Assembly (NCBI GenBank): GCA_028715985.1
Contig: JAQUQR010000009.1
Location: 1 to 49,097 of the forward strand
Source of the DNA: Methanocellales archaeon
GTDB lineage: Archaea > Halobacteriota > UBA148
Reading direction: 5' to 3'
DNA length: 49,097 nt
In this document: positions 16,969 through 25,405 of the stretch, piece by piece
How positions within the stretch are numbered: the first letter of the stretch is position 1
Layout: the number at the start of each line of letters is the position of its first letter
Notes under the pieces: model-generated
Told to the model about the DNA's origin: nothing
Seen by the model: the letters and a program-made list of their open reading frames with translations, nothing else
Databases searched by the model: none
Program-made: the position numbers and the translations under genes

Positions 16969-19900
16969 TCATCCTTTGCCATTAAAACTCCTCGCCTTCT
17001 CAAGCCTTTGTTTTACAAGCTCGCAAACTGCCCAGTAAACTTCTTTTCTCTCTTCTTTGGTCAATCCAAGCTCATCAAATATGATGTTATCAAGCTCAGC
17101 CCTGTCAGGAAGAGGCTTTGGTTGTTGCTCTCTGATTGGCTTGTCTGGATCGATGCCGAGTTCTGAGAAGATTGACAATAAATCTCTATTCTTGGGAATA
17201 AATTGATGCTTTAGCTTAGCTATTTTTGGCAAGATAACAAACTTATTCACTTCATAAACCATTAACGACTTTGCTCCTTCACCTAAGCCACTCCTAGATA
17301 AAATTTCTGAAATTAATGCCATTAATGAAGAATTTACAAAATTTTGCACATCAGGTGTTGATTTATTAAAGTACAATCTGCAATCGCAAAGCATATAACG
17401 TTCTGATACAAATGCCCCAAGTCGATCATTCGTTTCTTTAACCCAAAAGGTATTTCCTTCTTGATAATCCATAGAGTACCATCGTTTTCTTCCTGAAACA
17501 CTTGGCACCTTGCACCACAAAATCCCGTCTTTCGTTTTTTGTTTTTCACCCCATTCAATATACCTCAACGCATTTGTTCCCATCAGTTCTCCCTTCGGGC
17601 TGCGACACATGAAAACTCTGTACTTCAAGTCTTTGGGATCAATTATGATGGACTTGCACTCCCGTGGGCTCTTGATAACCGGTTTCAAGAACTCTTTTTC
17701 AATGTTCCATTTCTTTTGTGATTCTTCATCTAAGTAAAAAAATTCATTTGCGCCTGTCTTGATTCCAAATCTGACTTTGGCGATATCTCCAAGCCTAACA
17801 AGCTTTCCCCTTCCCTTCGCCAGTATCGTATAAAATATATCGGGAGCTCTCAGATATTTCCCGCCCCATTTATTGCCTTCATAATTGCCAGCCTTAAACC
17901 TTCCGTTCTTATAGTCCTCAGGATACTCCCAGCCGTCTTCAAGCAAATCCTCTTGGATTATTGGAAAAACCCTGTAATCGTTTGTGCTGACAACATTCTT
18001 CACCAGTTCAGTGATTCCTTCGCCCTTGGTTTTTGCTTTGGTGTTTTCAATTTCAATGAGATTCTGCGAAGACAAAACCTCTTCAAAGGGCTTCTTGAAC
18101 ATGACAAACTTTGCAGTATTTTGTAGCATTGTCCAGTCATTATTTCCACCAACCCTTAATCCTTCGATTTGTCTTTCTTCTTCAAATCTTGGAGCTCCGA
18201 ACAATGCAATGATCGTATTAACATCTGCATGGGCAAAGCTTCGTTTTGGATTATCATAAATTGCGTGAATTGGCGTATACTTCAGCAAGAACTCCTGCAA
18301 ATTCTTCCCATAGCCGACATCAAGCCAAGAATTAGAAGTAATAAAACAAAAACTTCCTTTTTCATTCAGAAGCGACAACCCATGGAAATAAAAATAGATG
18401 TAATAATCGCTTCTCCCATCAATTTTATTAATCACAGAAAATTGGTTTTTAACTGATTGAATAAGCTTTTCTTTGTATTCCCTTCTGTCTTCTGCTGATA
18501 CTTCTGACTTAATTTTGTTTGGCGGGGATATCATCTCTTGCCGGACATAAGGCGGATTTCCTATAACAATATCAAATCCATTTTTATCCCCAAATATTTC
18601 AGCAAAATCAATGTCCCAGATGAATGGCTTTTTTTCTGGGTCTTTCAGAACTTCTTTAACCTTTTTCAGCTTTTCAATCTCTTTTTCGTTAGCCTCGATT
18701 CTTGCCTCATTTTCTTTTACCTTTTTATCATCTATTTTATATTCCCCTGTTAAGGTTCTCTGGGATTTTGCTTTCTTAATTTCAGTTTCATAAACCTCTA
18801 TGTCTGTTCCCAGACTTTCAATCCTTTCATCGATAATCTCTTCAAAAAGTCTTATCTCTTCTGTTTTTACCTCTTCGGGAGTTTTGAATTTAGCTGTTAG
18901 AGAATTCTCAAAATATTTCCTTTTCTCTTGCTTTAGATTATCTAATTTTTTCTTTAGGTGTGGTTTCAGATTATTTGTCCTTACATTAAAGCTGATTCCA
19001 CCCATTTCCTGAACCAAAGAATCACCTATCCTTAGATTAAGATTTAGGTTAGGAAGAAGGGGATGTTTTCTCAATTCCTCTTTCTTGAATTCCGTCTCAA
19101 CAATCAACTGCAACCATAATCTTAGTTCAGCAGCATGAATAGCCCAAGGCATTACGTCAACGCCATAAAGAGAATATTGAATGATTTTGTTTTTCAGCTC
19201 AAAATCTGATAAATCTCTCTTAATGTGCCTAAAGATGATTCGGTAAAGTTCTACAAGAACATTCAACAAACCAACCAAAAAAGCTCCTGAACCGCAGGCA
19301 GGATCTACAGCGGATAGATTATCTAAGACTTCTTCTAACTTATACCATAATTTTTCCTTATCAAACCATTTCTCAATTCTCTCTTTTTCTTCTGGCAAAT
19401 CGAACACAAGATGATAAATTTTGTCTTTTTGAATATCTGGCAGTTGTTTTGATAAATATTCAACAATAGAACGCCTGCACATAAAGTCAACTTCAACTCT
19501 TGGGGTATAGAAAATTCCTAAATCATTCCTGTCATAAATCTCTTCAGCAACATTAGCTAAGGATTCATAAACATAACCAATCATTTGAGGATCAACTGCG
19601 ACCTCTGAATCAAGAGGCATATCTTCCTTTATTGTAAAATTGTACTTCTCAAAGAAATCAAATATTTTCTGGAACAAGCTGTCTGTTATTTTTACATTTA
19701 ATTCATCTAAGTCATTCTGCCTGAACAACCCACCATTAAGGTATGGGGAATTAGAAATTACTTTTATGACATCCTCTGGCAGGTCTGTTATTTCATTTGA
19801 ACGGTTATTAAATGCCTTAAAAAAGATTTGTTTTAACCAGATGCCATAAAATGCGTCATCTCTTTTGAAAACACCTTTTTTCTTATTTTTATCTCTTTTA

Positions 19901-20625
19901 TATTCTGTCCAGAACCATTCCATAAATTTGGCATCGCTAAGCCAACTTTTTTTAGATATAAAGTAAATGAACATTATTCTGTTCAGAAACTGCAGACTGA
20001 ATTCGTGAGACTCTTTTCTAGATATCTTCTGTCTGTCCAATTCTTTTCTTAATGTAAAGAAAATATTTTTGTAATCTTCAAAGAAACTCTCTGTTACCCT
20101 CTCTACGCTGAAGGCTTTGTTCCATTTTCTCCAGACATCACGCCAAGTCCCCTCTTTTTCGAAATTTATGTTTGCCAATGTTTGAATATCCGTATAATGA
20201 AGTGACTTTTTGTTTATGGTAAGTTTTGTTAGTTTTAATTTGTGTTTCCCAACTTCGATTTTCTCTCTCTTCGGATATACAAAGACAATCTCAGAGTAGT
20301 CTGTAGCAAATATTAATAGAAAGTGCAAGTACTGCTTATCAAAAGTTGTTGTTACAGACCTTATGAAGGACTGGACTAATGTTTTTGACTCAATCAGGAA
20401 AACAGGTAACTTTTCGTCAAAGCTTAGAATGGAGTAAATTTCTTTAATCCTTTCTGAATCCTCTTTTTTGAAATCAAAAGTATCCTTTTTTCTTTTAGAG
20501 GAGGTATCAAAAAGGACCCTTTCAGGATAGTTAAGATATTTGAAGAGTTCAAAAATATCTTTTGCTGAATTAATTTTACTGATATGCTCCTGCACTTCCC
20601 TTCTTAACTTAAACTCATCTTTCAT
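16969..20625 (-). CDS. Eco57I-like N6-adenine DNA methyltransferase, possible type IIG enzyme
   Basis: A 1218-aa protein. Seen: SAM-binding motif I DPACGSGAFL at 441-450, catalytic motif IV NPPYV at 690-694, a Lys/Glu-rich coiled insert between them (about 555-665), and a C-terminal region resembling TaqI/Eco57I target-recognition domains. Residues about 70-81 read FDEKLPVFLIESKT, a beta-strand with Glu-x-Lys that could be the core of a PD-(D/E)XK nuclease domain (inference). It is the first gene of the minus-strand cluster with the nucleotidyltransferase/HEPN pair, the PLD-helicase and the Cas4-like nuclease. It would mark self DNA and perhaps cut. Composition is clearly AT-rich compared with flanking housekeeping genes. 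Confidence 0.85.
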   Translation of the reverse strand: MKDEFKLRREVQEHISKINSAKDIFELFKYLNYPERVLFDTSSKRKKDTFDFKKEDSERIKEIYSILSFDEKLPVFLIESKTLVQSFIRSVTTTFDKQYLHFLLIFATDYSEIVFVYPKREKIEVGKHKLKLTKLTINKKSLHYTDIQTLANINFEKEGTWRDVWRKWNKAFSVERVTESFFEDYKNIFFTLRKELDRQKISRKESHEFSLQFLNRIMFIYFISKKSWLSDAKFMEWFWTEYKRDKNKKKGVFKRDDAFYGIWLKQIFFKAFNNRSNEITDLPEDVIKVISNSPYLNGGLFRQNDLDELNVKITDSLFQKIFDFFEKYNFTIKEDMPLDSEVAVDPQMIGYVYESLANVAEEIYDRNDLGIFYTPRVEVDFMCRRSIVEYLSKQLPDIQKDKIYHLVFDLPEEKERIEKWFDKEKLWYKLEEVLDNLSAVDPACGSGAFLVGLLNVLVELYRIIFRHIKRDLSDFELKNKIIQYSLYGVDVMPWAIHAAELRLWLQLIVETEFKKEELRKHPLLPNLNLNLRIGDSLVQEMGGISFNVRTNNLKPHLKKKLDNLKQEKRKYFENSLTAKFKTPEEVKTEEIRLFEEIIDERIESLGTDIEVYETEIKKAKSQRTLTGEYKIDDKKVKENEARIEANEKEIEKLKKVKEVLKDPEKKPFIWDIDFAEIFGDKNGFDIVIGNPPYVRQEMISPPNKIKSEVSAEDRREYKEKLIQSVKNQFSVINKIDGRSDYYIYFYFHGLSLLNEKGSFCFITSNSWLDVGYGKNLQEFLLKYTPIHAIYDNPKRSFAHADVNTIIALFGAPRFEEERQIEGLRVGGNNDWTMLQNTAKFVMFKKPFEEVLSSQNLIEIENTKAKTKGEGITELVKNVVSTNDYRVFPIIQEDLLEDGWEYPEDYKNGRFKAGNYEGNKWGGKYLRAPDIFYTILAKGRGKLVRLGDIAKVRFGIKTGANEFFYLDEESQKKWNIEKEFLKPVIKSPRECKSIIIDPKDLKYRVFMCRSPKGELMGTNALRYIEWGEKQKTKDGILWCKVPSVSGRKRWYSMDYQEGNTFWVKETNDRLGAFVSERYMLCDCRLYFNKSTPDVQNFVNSSLMALISEILSRSGLGEGAKSLMVYEVNKFVILPKIAKLKHQFIPKNRDLLSIFSELGIDPDKPIREQQPKPLPDRAELDNIIFDELGLTKEERKEVYWAVCELVKQRLEKARSFNGKG

Positions 20626-20944
20626 TTTCTCGATTTCTTTATAATTTCTTTTAGTTCTTCATCATGTAACATTTTATCTTATTTTTTAGGGGTCTCTATA
20701 AAACCCATTTATTGCAATATCTCCTTTTCCATAAGTTTGATCCAACCATATTTTAGATTAACCTATTGACATCTTCCTTCGATTGCTCTTTTAGGTAGAC
20801 ATTTGTTCTTCTCTTTGAGATTTTATCTTGTTATCTATTACAATCAACCACTTAAATATACATTGCCAAAAAATACCCCTTTAGGATTCTGTTAAAAATG
20901 CTGTCAATACTCTGTAATCTCCATCATTTTCCGACTAATTACCC
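20626..20944. other. Gene-free leader of the methyltransferase cluster
   Basis: The 319 bases between the methyltransferase and the Tat lipoprotein gene hold no supportable gene. They contain the promoter-like repeat copy at 20844-20871, which faces the methyltransferase from about 220 bases away. Confidence 0.4.
20844..20871 (-). repeat. Promoter-like 28-base repeat, copy 1
   Basis: tcaaccacttaaatatacat followed by tgccaaaa matches 21451-21478 with one mismatch. Read on the minus strand it contains the TATA-like gtatatttaag, suitably placed to drive the methyltransferase cluster from a long leader. Confidence 0.5.
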
Positions 20945-21283
20945 TTAAGTGCTATAGCCATACTTTCTCAAAATTTCTGGCTCCATTACTTTCTCCATAT
21001 ATGAACATCCATCACAGACCCACCACAGTACACCTTGGATGTCCATGATGTGCAGAAGGGTGGGCATCCAGCACTGGGGACATTTTTTAGTTTCTGTAAA
21101 ATTTTTATTATTAGATCTTGATATCGGAGTTAACTCTACTGTTGTTGGTCTTGGTGTTGGCATGGGAGTTGGCATGGGAGTTGGTGCAGGCTCTGGACTT
21201 GACAAACATCCTGAAAAGCCCATAGTCGCCATAGCTCCTGCAAATGCGAGATACTTTAGGAACCTGCGCCTTCCCATCTTCAT
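20945..21283 (-). CDS. Tat-exported lipoprotein with a zinc-ribbon-like C-terminus
   Basis: A 112-aa protein. Seen: a twin-arginine signal RRRFLKYLAF at residues 5-14, a hydrophobic stretch, and a lipobox FSGC with Cys near 26, predicting export folded through Tat and lipid anchoring. A Pro/Thr-rich linker with tandem PTPM units (about 31-50) follows. The tail has CPQC then CDGC about 25 residues apart, a zinc-ribbon or small metal/redox site. Export of a folded metal site explains use of Tat. No family recognised. The gene is flanked by the two copies of a 28-base promoter-like repeat. The start may be Met-3. Confidence 0.65.
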   Translation of the reverse strand: MKMGRRRFLKYLAFAGAMATMGFSGCLSSPEPAPTPMPTPMPTPRPTTVELTPISRSNNKNFTETKKCPQCWMPTLLHIMDIQGVLWWVCDGCSYMEKVMEPEILRKYGYST

Positions 21284-21379
21284 AGTTCTTGTTTTACATG
21301 GTCCAACATAGAATATAAAGCTTTCACGCCTCTGTTATCCTTAGTTTCAGAGTAAAAAAGGATGAATCCAATAGTCAAC

Positions 21380-21424
21380 TCACCCCAACTTCACCGCAGT
21401 GCCATATGCCAGCTCTTCAGCTGT
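21380..21424 (-). pseudogene. 3' fragment of a ybjQ-like gene
   Basis: Bases 21387-21413 are identical over 27 bases to 22717-22743, the 3' end of the intact ybjQ-family gene. On the minus strand they read ELAYGTAVKLG and then the stop TGA (21380-21382), matching its C-terminus. No further homology is visible upstream. It is therefore the tail of a duplicated or deleted copy. The spacer 21284-21573 otherwise contains only the repeat below. Confidence 0.65.
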
Positions 21425-21450
21425 ATAAACCAACACTATTTCTTGTATCT

Positions 21451-21478
21451 TCAACCCCTTAAATATACATTGCCAAAA
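21451..21478 (-). repeat. Promoter-like 28-base repeat, copy 2
   Basis: It matches 20844-20871 with one mismatch. It lies upstream of the ybjQ fragment and the Tat lipoprotein gene on the minus strand and includes the same TATA-like sequence. Confidence 0.5.
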
Positions 21479-21573
21479 CGTTGCCCCTGAAAAAGAAACA
21501 CCACGGAACGCAGGTGTGAAATGAGATATCCCAAGAGGTTGGGTGGGGTAGGGAGTTAGGCTCGCTTAAGCCA

Positions 21574-22365
21574 TTATTTGTTAAAATAAGATTTTGTAGA
21601 ATCCATATCATAAATTGATTTTCGTGGATTTCCTGTAATTTCCTCATATAACTTTGAGAAGCCGATAGCTTCTGAGTTATTTATTCTTTTTAGTAAATAT
21701 TTTAAGTTATACCCCTTTCTGGCTAGTTTAATCTTGCCTTCCTTCTCTAAATTGATCAGAAATGTGGTTGAACGTATGCCATACGCAACATTTTCTAACT
21801 TATAGAAAAAAGAATCTCCATATCTTTTTTTTAAAAAATCAGTAGTTTCAATTACTGATGCCCCCACCCTATCACGATGATTTTTAAAAAGATATTTAAA
21901 AAAATCATATTTCAATTCATTCTCTCTTTCAAATTTGCATGCTGTATTTTCGTAGAGTTTTATCTCTTGATCCGATGTAAGCCAACTTAAATCGTACATG
22001 CAAGGAAATTGCTTGCATATTATTGGTCTTTTTTCATAAATATTGCATTTATTATTGGAAAGAAAAGGACAATCTTGTCCATCTAATGTGTAATTGTGTA
22101 CAATTGTTCTTTCGCTCTTCAAATCAAAGGAAACCCTACCAGGGACTATTTTTCTCATTGAATTTATTTTTTTTAACTCCTGTAAAAAATCATCAATTTC
22201 CCAATCAAAAAAAGGAAGAGATAGTCTATTTAGGTTAATAATAAAAGGACGCCGTTCATCAAATTCTCCAATTTTTTTGTCTCTAGATTCATCCAAAAGC
22301 ATATTCTGACAACACTCACCGCAACAGAGACATTTAAATGTTTTTACTTCATCTAGATTATACAT
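21574..22365 (-). CDS. YkgJ-family cysteine-cluster protein
   Basis: A 263-aa cytosolic protein of the widespread YkgJ (CxxCxxCC) family, proposed to bind zinc or an iron-sulfur cluster; the cellular role is poorly known. Seen: an N-terminal cluster CLCCGECC at residues 12-19, then the second signature CPFLSNNKCNIYEKRPIICK and FPC near 95-118. The C-terminal half (about 130-263) is helical, charged and of unknown function, longer than minimal family members. ATG at 22365. It is monocistronic with AT-rich flanks. The 344 bases from 22366 to 22709 contain no gene I can support. Confidence 0.75.
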   Translation of the reverse strand: MYNLDEVKTFKCLCCGECCQNMLLDESRDKKIGEFDERRPFIINLNRLSLPFFDWEIDDFLQELKKINSMRKIVPGRVSFDLKSERTIVHNYTLDGQDCPFLSNNKCNIYEKRPIICKQFPCMYDLSWLTSDQEIKLYENTACKFERENELKYDFFKYLFKNHRDRVGASVIETTDFLKKRYGDSFFYKLENVAYGIRSTTFLINLEKEGKIKLARKGYNLKYLLKRINNSEAIGFSKLYEEITGNPRKSIYDMDSTKSYFNK

Positions 22366-22709
22366 TCTGATTCTATTTGTAATTCAATAGATTATAAACT
22401 TTTTTAAAAAAAATAAGGCTGAAACTAGCATATTGGCAAGGCAAAACTTTTCAGAAGAAACCGCCGAAATTGAGTAACTGATGGAGAAACTAAAAATACT
22501 TAAACGAAAGATTCTGTCGCCTACGATAAACCACAAGGCGTTTTAACTCGTTCTTTACTCAATTTCCTCAAAACTCACAGTTCACTTACCAATCTTTTCA
22601 TTAAATTCCCAGATCACGTTATAATCTTGTACCCGGGATCCAAGTAACACTATAACTAACCAAAGACTATTTCGGATGATTTCTTTGATTAATTACGTTA
22701 TGTTATCCA
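22366..22709. other. 344-base spacer without a supportable gene
   Basis: Short open stretches on the plus strand (around 22510-22640) read like protein for about 30 codons but have no start and no recognisable family. They may be remnants. A gtacccgggatcc string at about 22632 resembles a cloning site but probably arises by chance. Confidence 0.3.
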
Positions 22710-23024
22710 CTATCCTAACTTCACCGCAGTGCCATATGCCAGCAGCTCGGCTGCGCCGCTCATCGTCTGCGAGGTCATGAATCTTGCACTGATGACTGCG
22801 TCTGCTCCCAGTTTCTCTGCATCTTTTACCATTCTATTGATGGACTCTTCTCTTGCCTCGCTCAACATCTCTGTGTATTCTCTCAGCTCTCCTCCTACGA
22901 GATTCCTCAACGCAGCTAAAATATCCTTTCCGATCCATTTCGCTCTGACCGTATTTCCCTTGACCAGACCCAACGTCTCAACTATCTTCTTTCCCTCTAT
23001 CTTCTCTGAGGTCACTACCAACAT
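22710..23024 (-). CDS. YbjQ/UPF0145 family protein
   Basis: A 104-aa cytosolic protein of the YbjQ (DUF74) family, which forms pentamers and is annotated as possibly heavy-metal-binding; function unproven. Seen: the N-terminal VVTSEKIEGKKIVETLGLV, the central GGELREYTEM, and C-terminal LGADAVISARFMTSQ and ELLAYGTAVKLG. Length is typical. Its ATG follows directly the stop of a small membrane-protein gene (TAAATG), so the two are one operon. A duplicate of its 3' end survives at 21380. Confidence 0.85.
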   Translation of the reverse strand: MLVVTSEKIEGKKIVETLGLVKGNTVRAKWIGKDILAALRNLVGGELREYTEMLSEAREESINRMVKDAEKLGADAVISARFMTSQTMSGAAELLAYGTAVKLG

Positions 23025-23228
23025 TTATGTTACCTCTTCCTCTTCCTCGAACCTTTCTCGGATGACAGAAATTAACAGAAAGACTACTCCTGCTATTATG
23101 CCCACCACTCCCAACCTGATAATCAAAGGTACTTCTGATGCTTTGATGAAATGATACAACGCATAGGTGAGGCAGATTATCACGCCGAATCCAAAAAGGG
23201 CAAAACCAAAAAGCCTTACTTTTTCCAT
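23025..23228 (-). CDS. Small two-pass membrane protein upstream of YbjQ
   Basis: A 67-aa hypothetical protein. Seen: two hydrophobic segments, residues about 5-27 and 34-54, and an acidic C-terminal tail (EEEEE). It abuts the YbjQ gene with no gap, so the pair is probably cotranslated and may work together at the membrane (inference). No family recognised. ATG at 23228 gives the sensible N-terminus MEKVRLFGF. Confidence 0.6.
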   Translation of the reverse strand: MEKVRLFGFALFGFGVIICLTYALYHFIKASEVPLIIRLGVVGIIAGVVFLLISVIRERFEEEEEVT

Positions 23229-23282
23229 TATTTTATTTGCACCTACCCTTATTTCTAACGATTTTTTTTGAATTGTTCTAAC

Positions 23283-24254
23283 TCAAAAACTAATCTCCCC
23301 CATAATTTCTTCGCCAATCAGCTTGATAGAGGCTGGCACATCCGGACCGATCGGAGAGCCTACGACCACCTGTGTTACCCCTATCTCCTGTAACTCTTTA
23401 ATCTTCTGGATACAGTGGTCAGGTGAGCCATAGATCGAGAATGCATCCACCATGGGGTCGGTAACAGATCCGAAAGCCATCCTGAAGTCGCCCTTGGCAA
23501 ATGCGCTCTTAATTACATCTACATCCGTGGGATCGATGTCGTGCCTTTCAAGAACAGGTGCGGGCGATCCAGCTACGATAAAAGCCACAACTGGCACAAC
23601 TGCTTTTTTCGCCTTCTCTTCATCTAAATCCACGGAAAAGCTGGCATAGGCGGCTATGTCAAAACCTGCTTTTGGAGAGCCTTCTTGAATCTGAGAGATC
23701 GCATACTTAAAATCCAGGGGATGAGATGCGTTTATCAATACACCGTCTCCTATGGCACTAGCGGTTCTAAGCATGAGGGGGCCCTGAGCACCGATATATA
23801 TGGGTATCTCCGAGCACTTTAAAGATAGTTTGGCTCCCTCAATCCTGAAGAAATCCCCCTGAAAAGAGAGGCGCTCTCCTGCCAAGAGATGTCTAATGAT
23901 CTCTACTGCCTCTTTTAGCTTTGCCACGGGTTTGTCCATCTGGATGCCCAGCGATGCTAAAGTGGTCCTGTCACCTGCTCCGATGCCGAGCATGGCCCGC
24001 CCGTTGGAAATATTATCGATGGTGGCAATGGCAGAAGCTGTCAGTGCAGGATGGAGTTGATATGCATTTGTTACTCCTGGCCCGAGCCTAACTCTTTCCG
24101 TCCTTTCGGCCACCAATGCCAATGTCGCATAGACATTCCTGTTGTTATAGTGATCCGTGATCCAGATTGCATCGAATCCCTGATTTTCAGCTAAAACGCA
24201 GTGATTTACGAGATCATTCAGGGGCATATCTGGGACAAATTCTATGCCTAACAT
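23283..24254 (-). CDS. mer: Coenzyme F420-dependent 5,10-methylene-H4MPT reductase
   Basis: A 323-aa luciferase-like-monooxygenase-fold enzyme that interconverts methylene- and methyl-tetrahydromethanopterin using F420, in the C1 branch of methanogenesis or its reversal. Seen: GIEFVPDMPLNDLV at the N-terminus, WITDHYNNRNVY, RLGPGVTNAY, GRAMLGIGAGD, YIGAQGPLML and the C-terminal VVVGSPIGPD, all hallmarks of Mer. The frame is open upstream to 24329, but the conserved N-terminus begins at ATG 24254, which I use. It lies 40 bases after the SAM-hydrolase-family gene on the same strand. Presence of mer is informative because typical ANME-1 lack it. Confidence 0.9.
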   Translation of the reverse strand: MLGIEFVPDMPLNDLVNHCVLAENQGFDAIWITDHYNNRNVYATLALVAERTERVRLGPGVTNAYQLHPALTASAIATIDNISNGRAMLGIGAGDRTTLASLGIQMDKPVAKLKEAVEIIRHLLAGERLSFQGDFFRIEGAKLSLKCSEIPIYIGAQGPLMLRTASAIGDGVLINASHPLDFKYAISQIQEGSPKAGFDIAAYASFSVDLDEEKAKKAVVPVVAFIVAGSPAPVLERHDIDPTDVDVIKSAFAKGDFRMAFGSVTDPMVDAFSIYGSPDHCIQKIKELQEIGVTQVVVGSPIGPDVPASIKLIGEEIMGEISF

Positions 24255-24294
24255 GAAAAACACCCATTTAGAATTGCCTGACCAGCTTAAAATA

Positions 24295-25062
24295 CTATTG
24301 TTTTTGATTTGATGTAATGTGAACAACATCTCCGATGTTCAGTCTGAATAACCTTGCTGCATTACCCCCTTTAACCGATATCTCAAGAAAATTATGGCTC
24401 CCGATCGTTATGAGCTCGGTGGTGGCCTCATCGTAGGTCATGACAAAGGGGATTTTTCTTCCCAGTAAATCCACGTGATCCCCACAATTTATGTGTTCGA
24501 GTGCTAGTGACCCCGGAATATTGGTGATGACGTTGCCGAAATCGTCGATATATATTACCTCACCCCGTAGCGATTCCCTTGACGCATAAAATTCACCAAA
24601 GTCCAGATCGATAAAATCATCTATTTTCCTGAATTCTGAAATATCGTATCCCCTGGACAGATGTGCAGCAGCTGGGGCAAATACGTCCCTACCATGAAAT
24701 GTGGAGCTGACGGGAGGGATGCAAAGCTCTGGAGGGATTTCATACACTGTGAAGCACCCCATACTACGCGCAGCTGGGATAAGTAAGCCATTATCAGGTC
24801 CCACGAAAGTTTGCTTGCCTTTGATAACGATTGGGCGGCGCCCGGTACCCACACCGGGATCGATCACTGCGACATGGACCGTGCCCTCTGGAAATCGCCC
24901 AGCAACGTACATCAATGCAAAGGCACCAGACCTGATGTTTTGAGGGGGGATGCTGTGAGATATATCAACGATCTTGGCATCTGGATCGATACTTAGAATT
25001 GTGCCTTTCATCACTGCAGGATACAGATCTCCGAAATCGGTTAATAGCGTGATTATTGTCAT
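24295..25062 (-). CDS. SAM hydroxide adenosyltransferase (DUF62 family)
   Basis: A 255-aa cytosolic enzyme. The family splits S-adenosylmethionine with water to adenosine and methionine; halogenating relatives use chloride or fluoride. Seen: ITLLTDFGDLYPAVMKG at the N-terminus with the SAM-binding Asp, the family signature VIDPGVGTGRRPI, VGPDNGLL, STFHGRDVFAPAAAHL, and a C-terminal beta-barrel with IYIDDFGNVITN. No chlorinase-type insertion is evident. ATG at 25062 starts just before the conserved core; an earlier ATG at 25089 adds nine residues. It is followed by mer with a 40-base gap. Confidence 0.85.
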   Translation of the reverse strand: MTIITLLTDFGDLYPAVMKGTILSIDPDAKIVDISHSIPPQNIRSGAFALMYVAGRFPEGTVHVAVIDPGVGTGRRPIVIKGKQTFVGPDNGLLIPAARSMGCFTVYEIPPELCIPPVSSTFHGRDVFAPAAAHLSRGYDISEFRKIDDFIDLDFGEFYASRESLRGEVIYIDDFGNVITNIPGSLALEHINCGDHVDLLGRKIPFVMTYDEATTELITIGSHNFLEISVKGGNAARLFRLNIGDVVHITSNQKQ

Positions 25063-25405
25063 CCTTTTCCCATCAATGGTTGAATTCACGATACTTAAAA
25101 AATTTCGGTATAATTGAATTTAATAAGATGCAATTGAATTTAATAAGATGCTTAAGACACTCTCAATTAAAGACTCTCTCAAGATCGGATCGATTGGATT
25201 CGATGATAATATATTTTTTTAAACGTTAAACGTTATCTTTGATGAAGATTTTATAAGTCAAATTTGCGCTTTGATATTTTTCATTTTCAAAGTGAAAAGT
25301 ATTGTGTATAACGGCTGGCGAGTATCTGAAGTTTGCGTAATAAATTTGGGTCGAGGCGAATGCAGTGATTCGAGCCAGATACCCGTCTTTTAGGCAAAAG
25401 TTGAC
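25063..25405. other. 343-base spacer with tandem repeat and AACGTT palindromes
   Basis: No gene seen. It holds the 20-base tandem repeat at 25112-25151 and a double aacgtt palindrome (aaacgttaaacgtta, about 25222-25236) that could be an operator upstream of the SAM-hydrolase/mer pair. Confidence 0.4.
25112..25151. repeat. Perfect 20-base tandem duplication
   Basis: aattgaatttaataagatgc occurs twice back to back (25112-25131 and 25132-25151), about 50 bases upstream of the SAM-hydrolase-family start. Confidence 0.9.

Noticed and set aside
22628-22646. Polylinker-like gtacccgggatcc suggesting vector contamination
   Set aside because: It is one base short of the common vector string and the flanking sequence is ordinary AT-rich spacer.
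23283-24254. Assignment to ANME-1
   Set aside because: A full mer gene is present, whereas typical ANME-1 genomes lack it; I leave the lineage open within methanogen-related euryarchaea.
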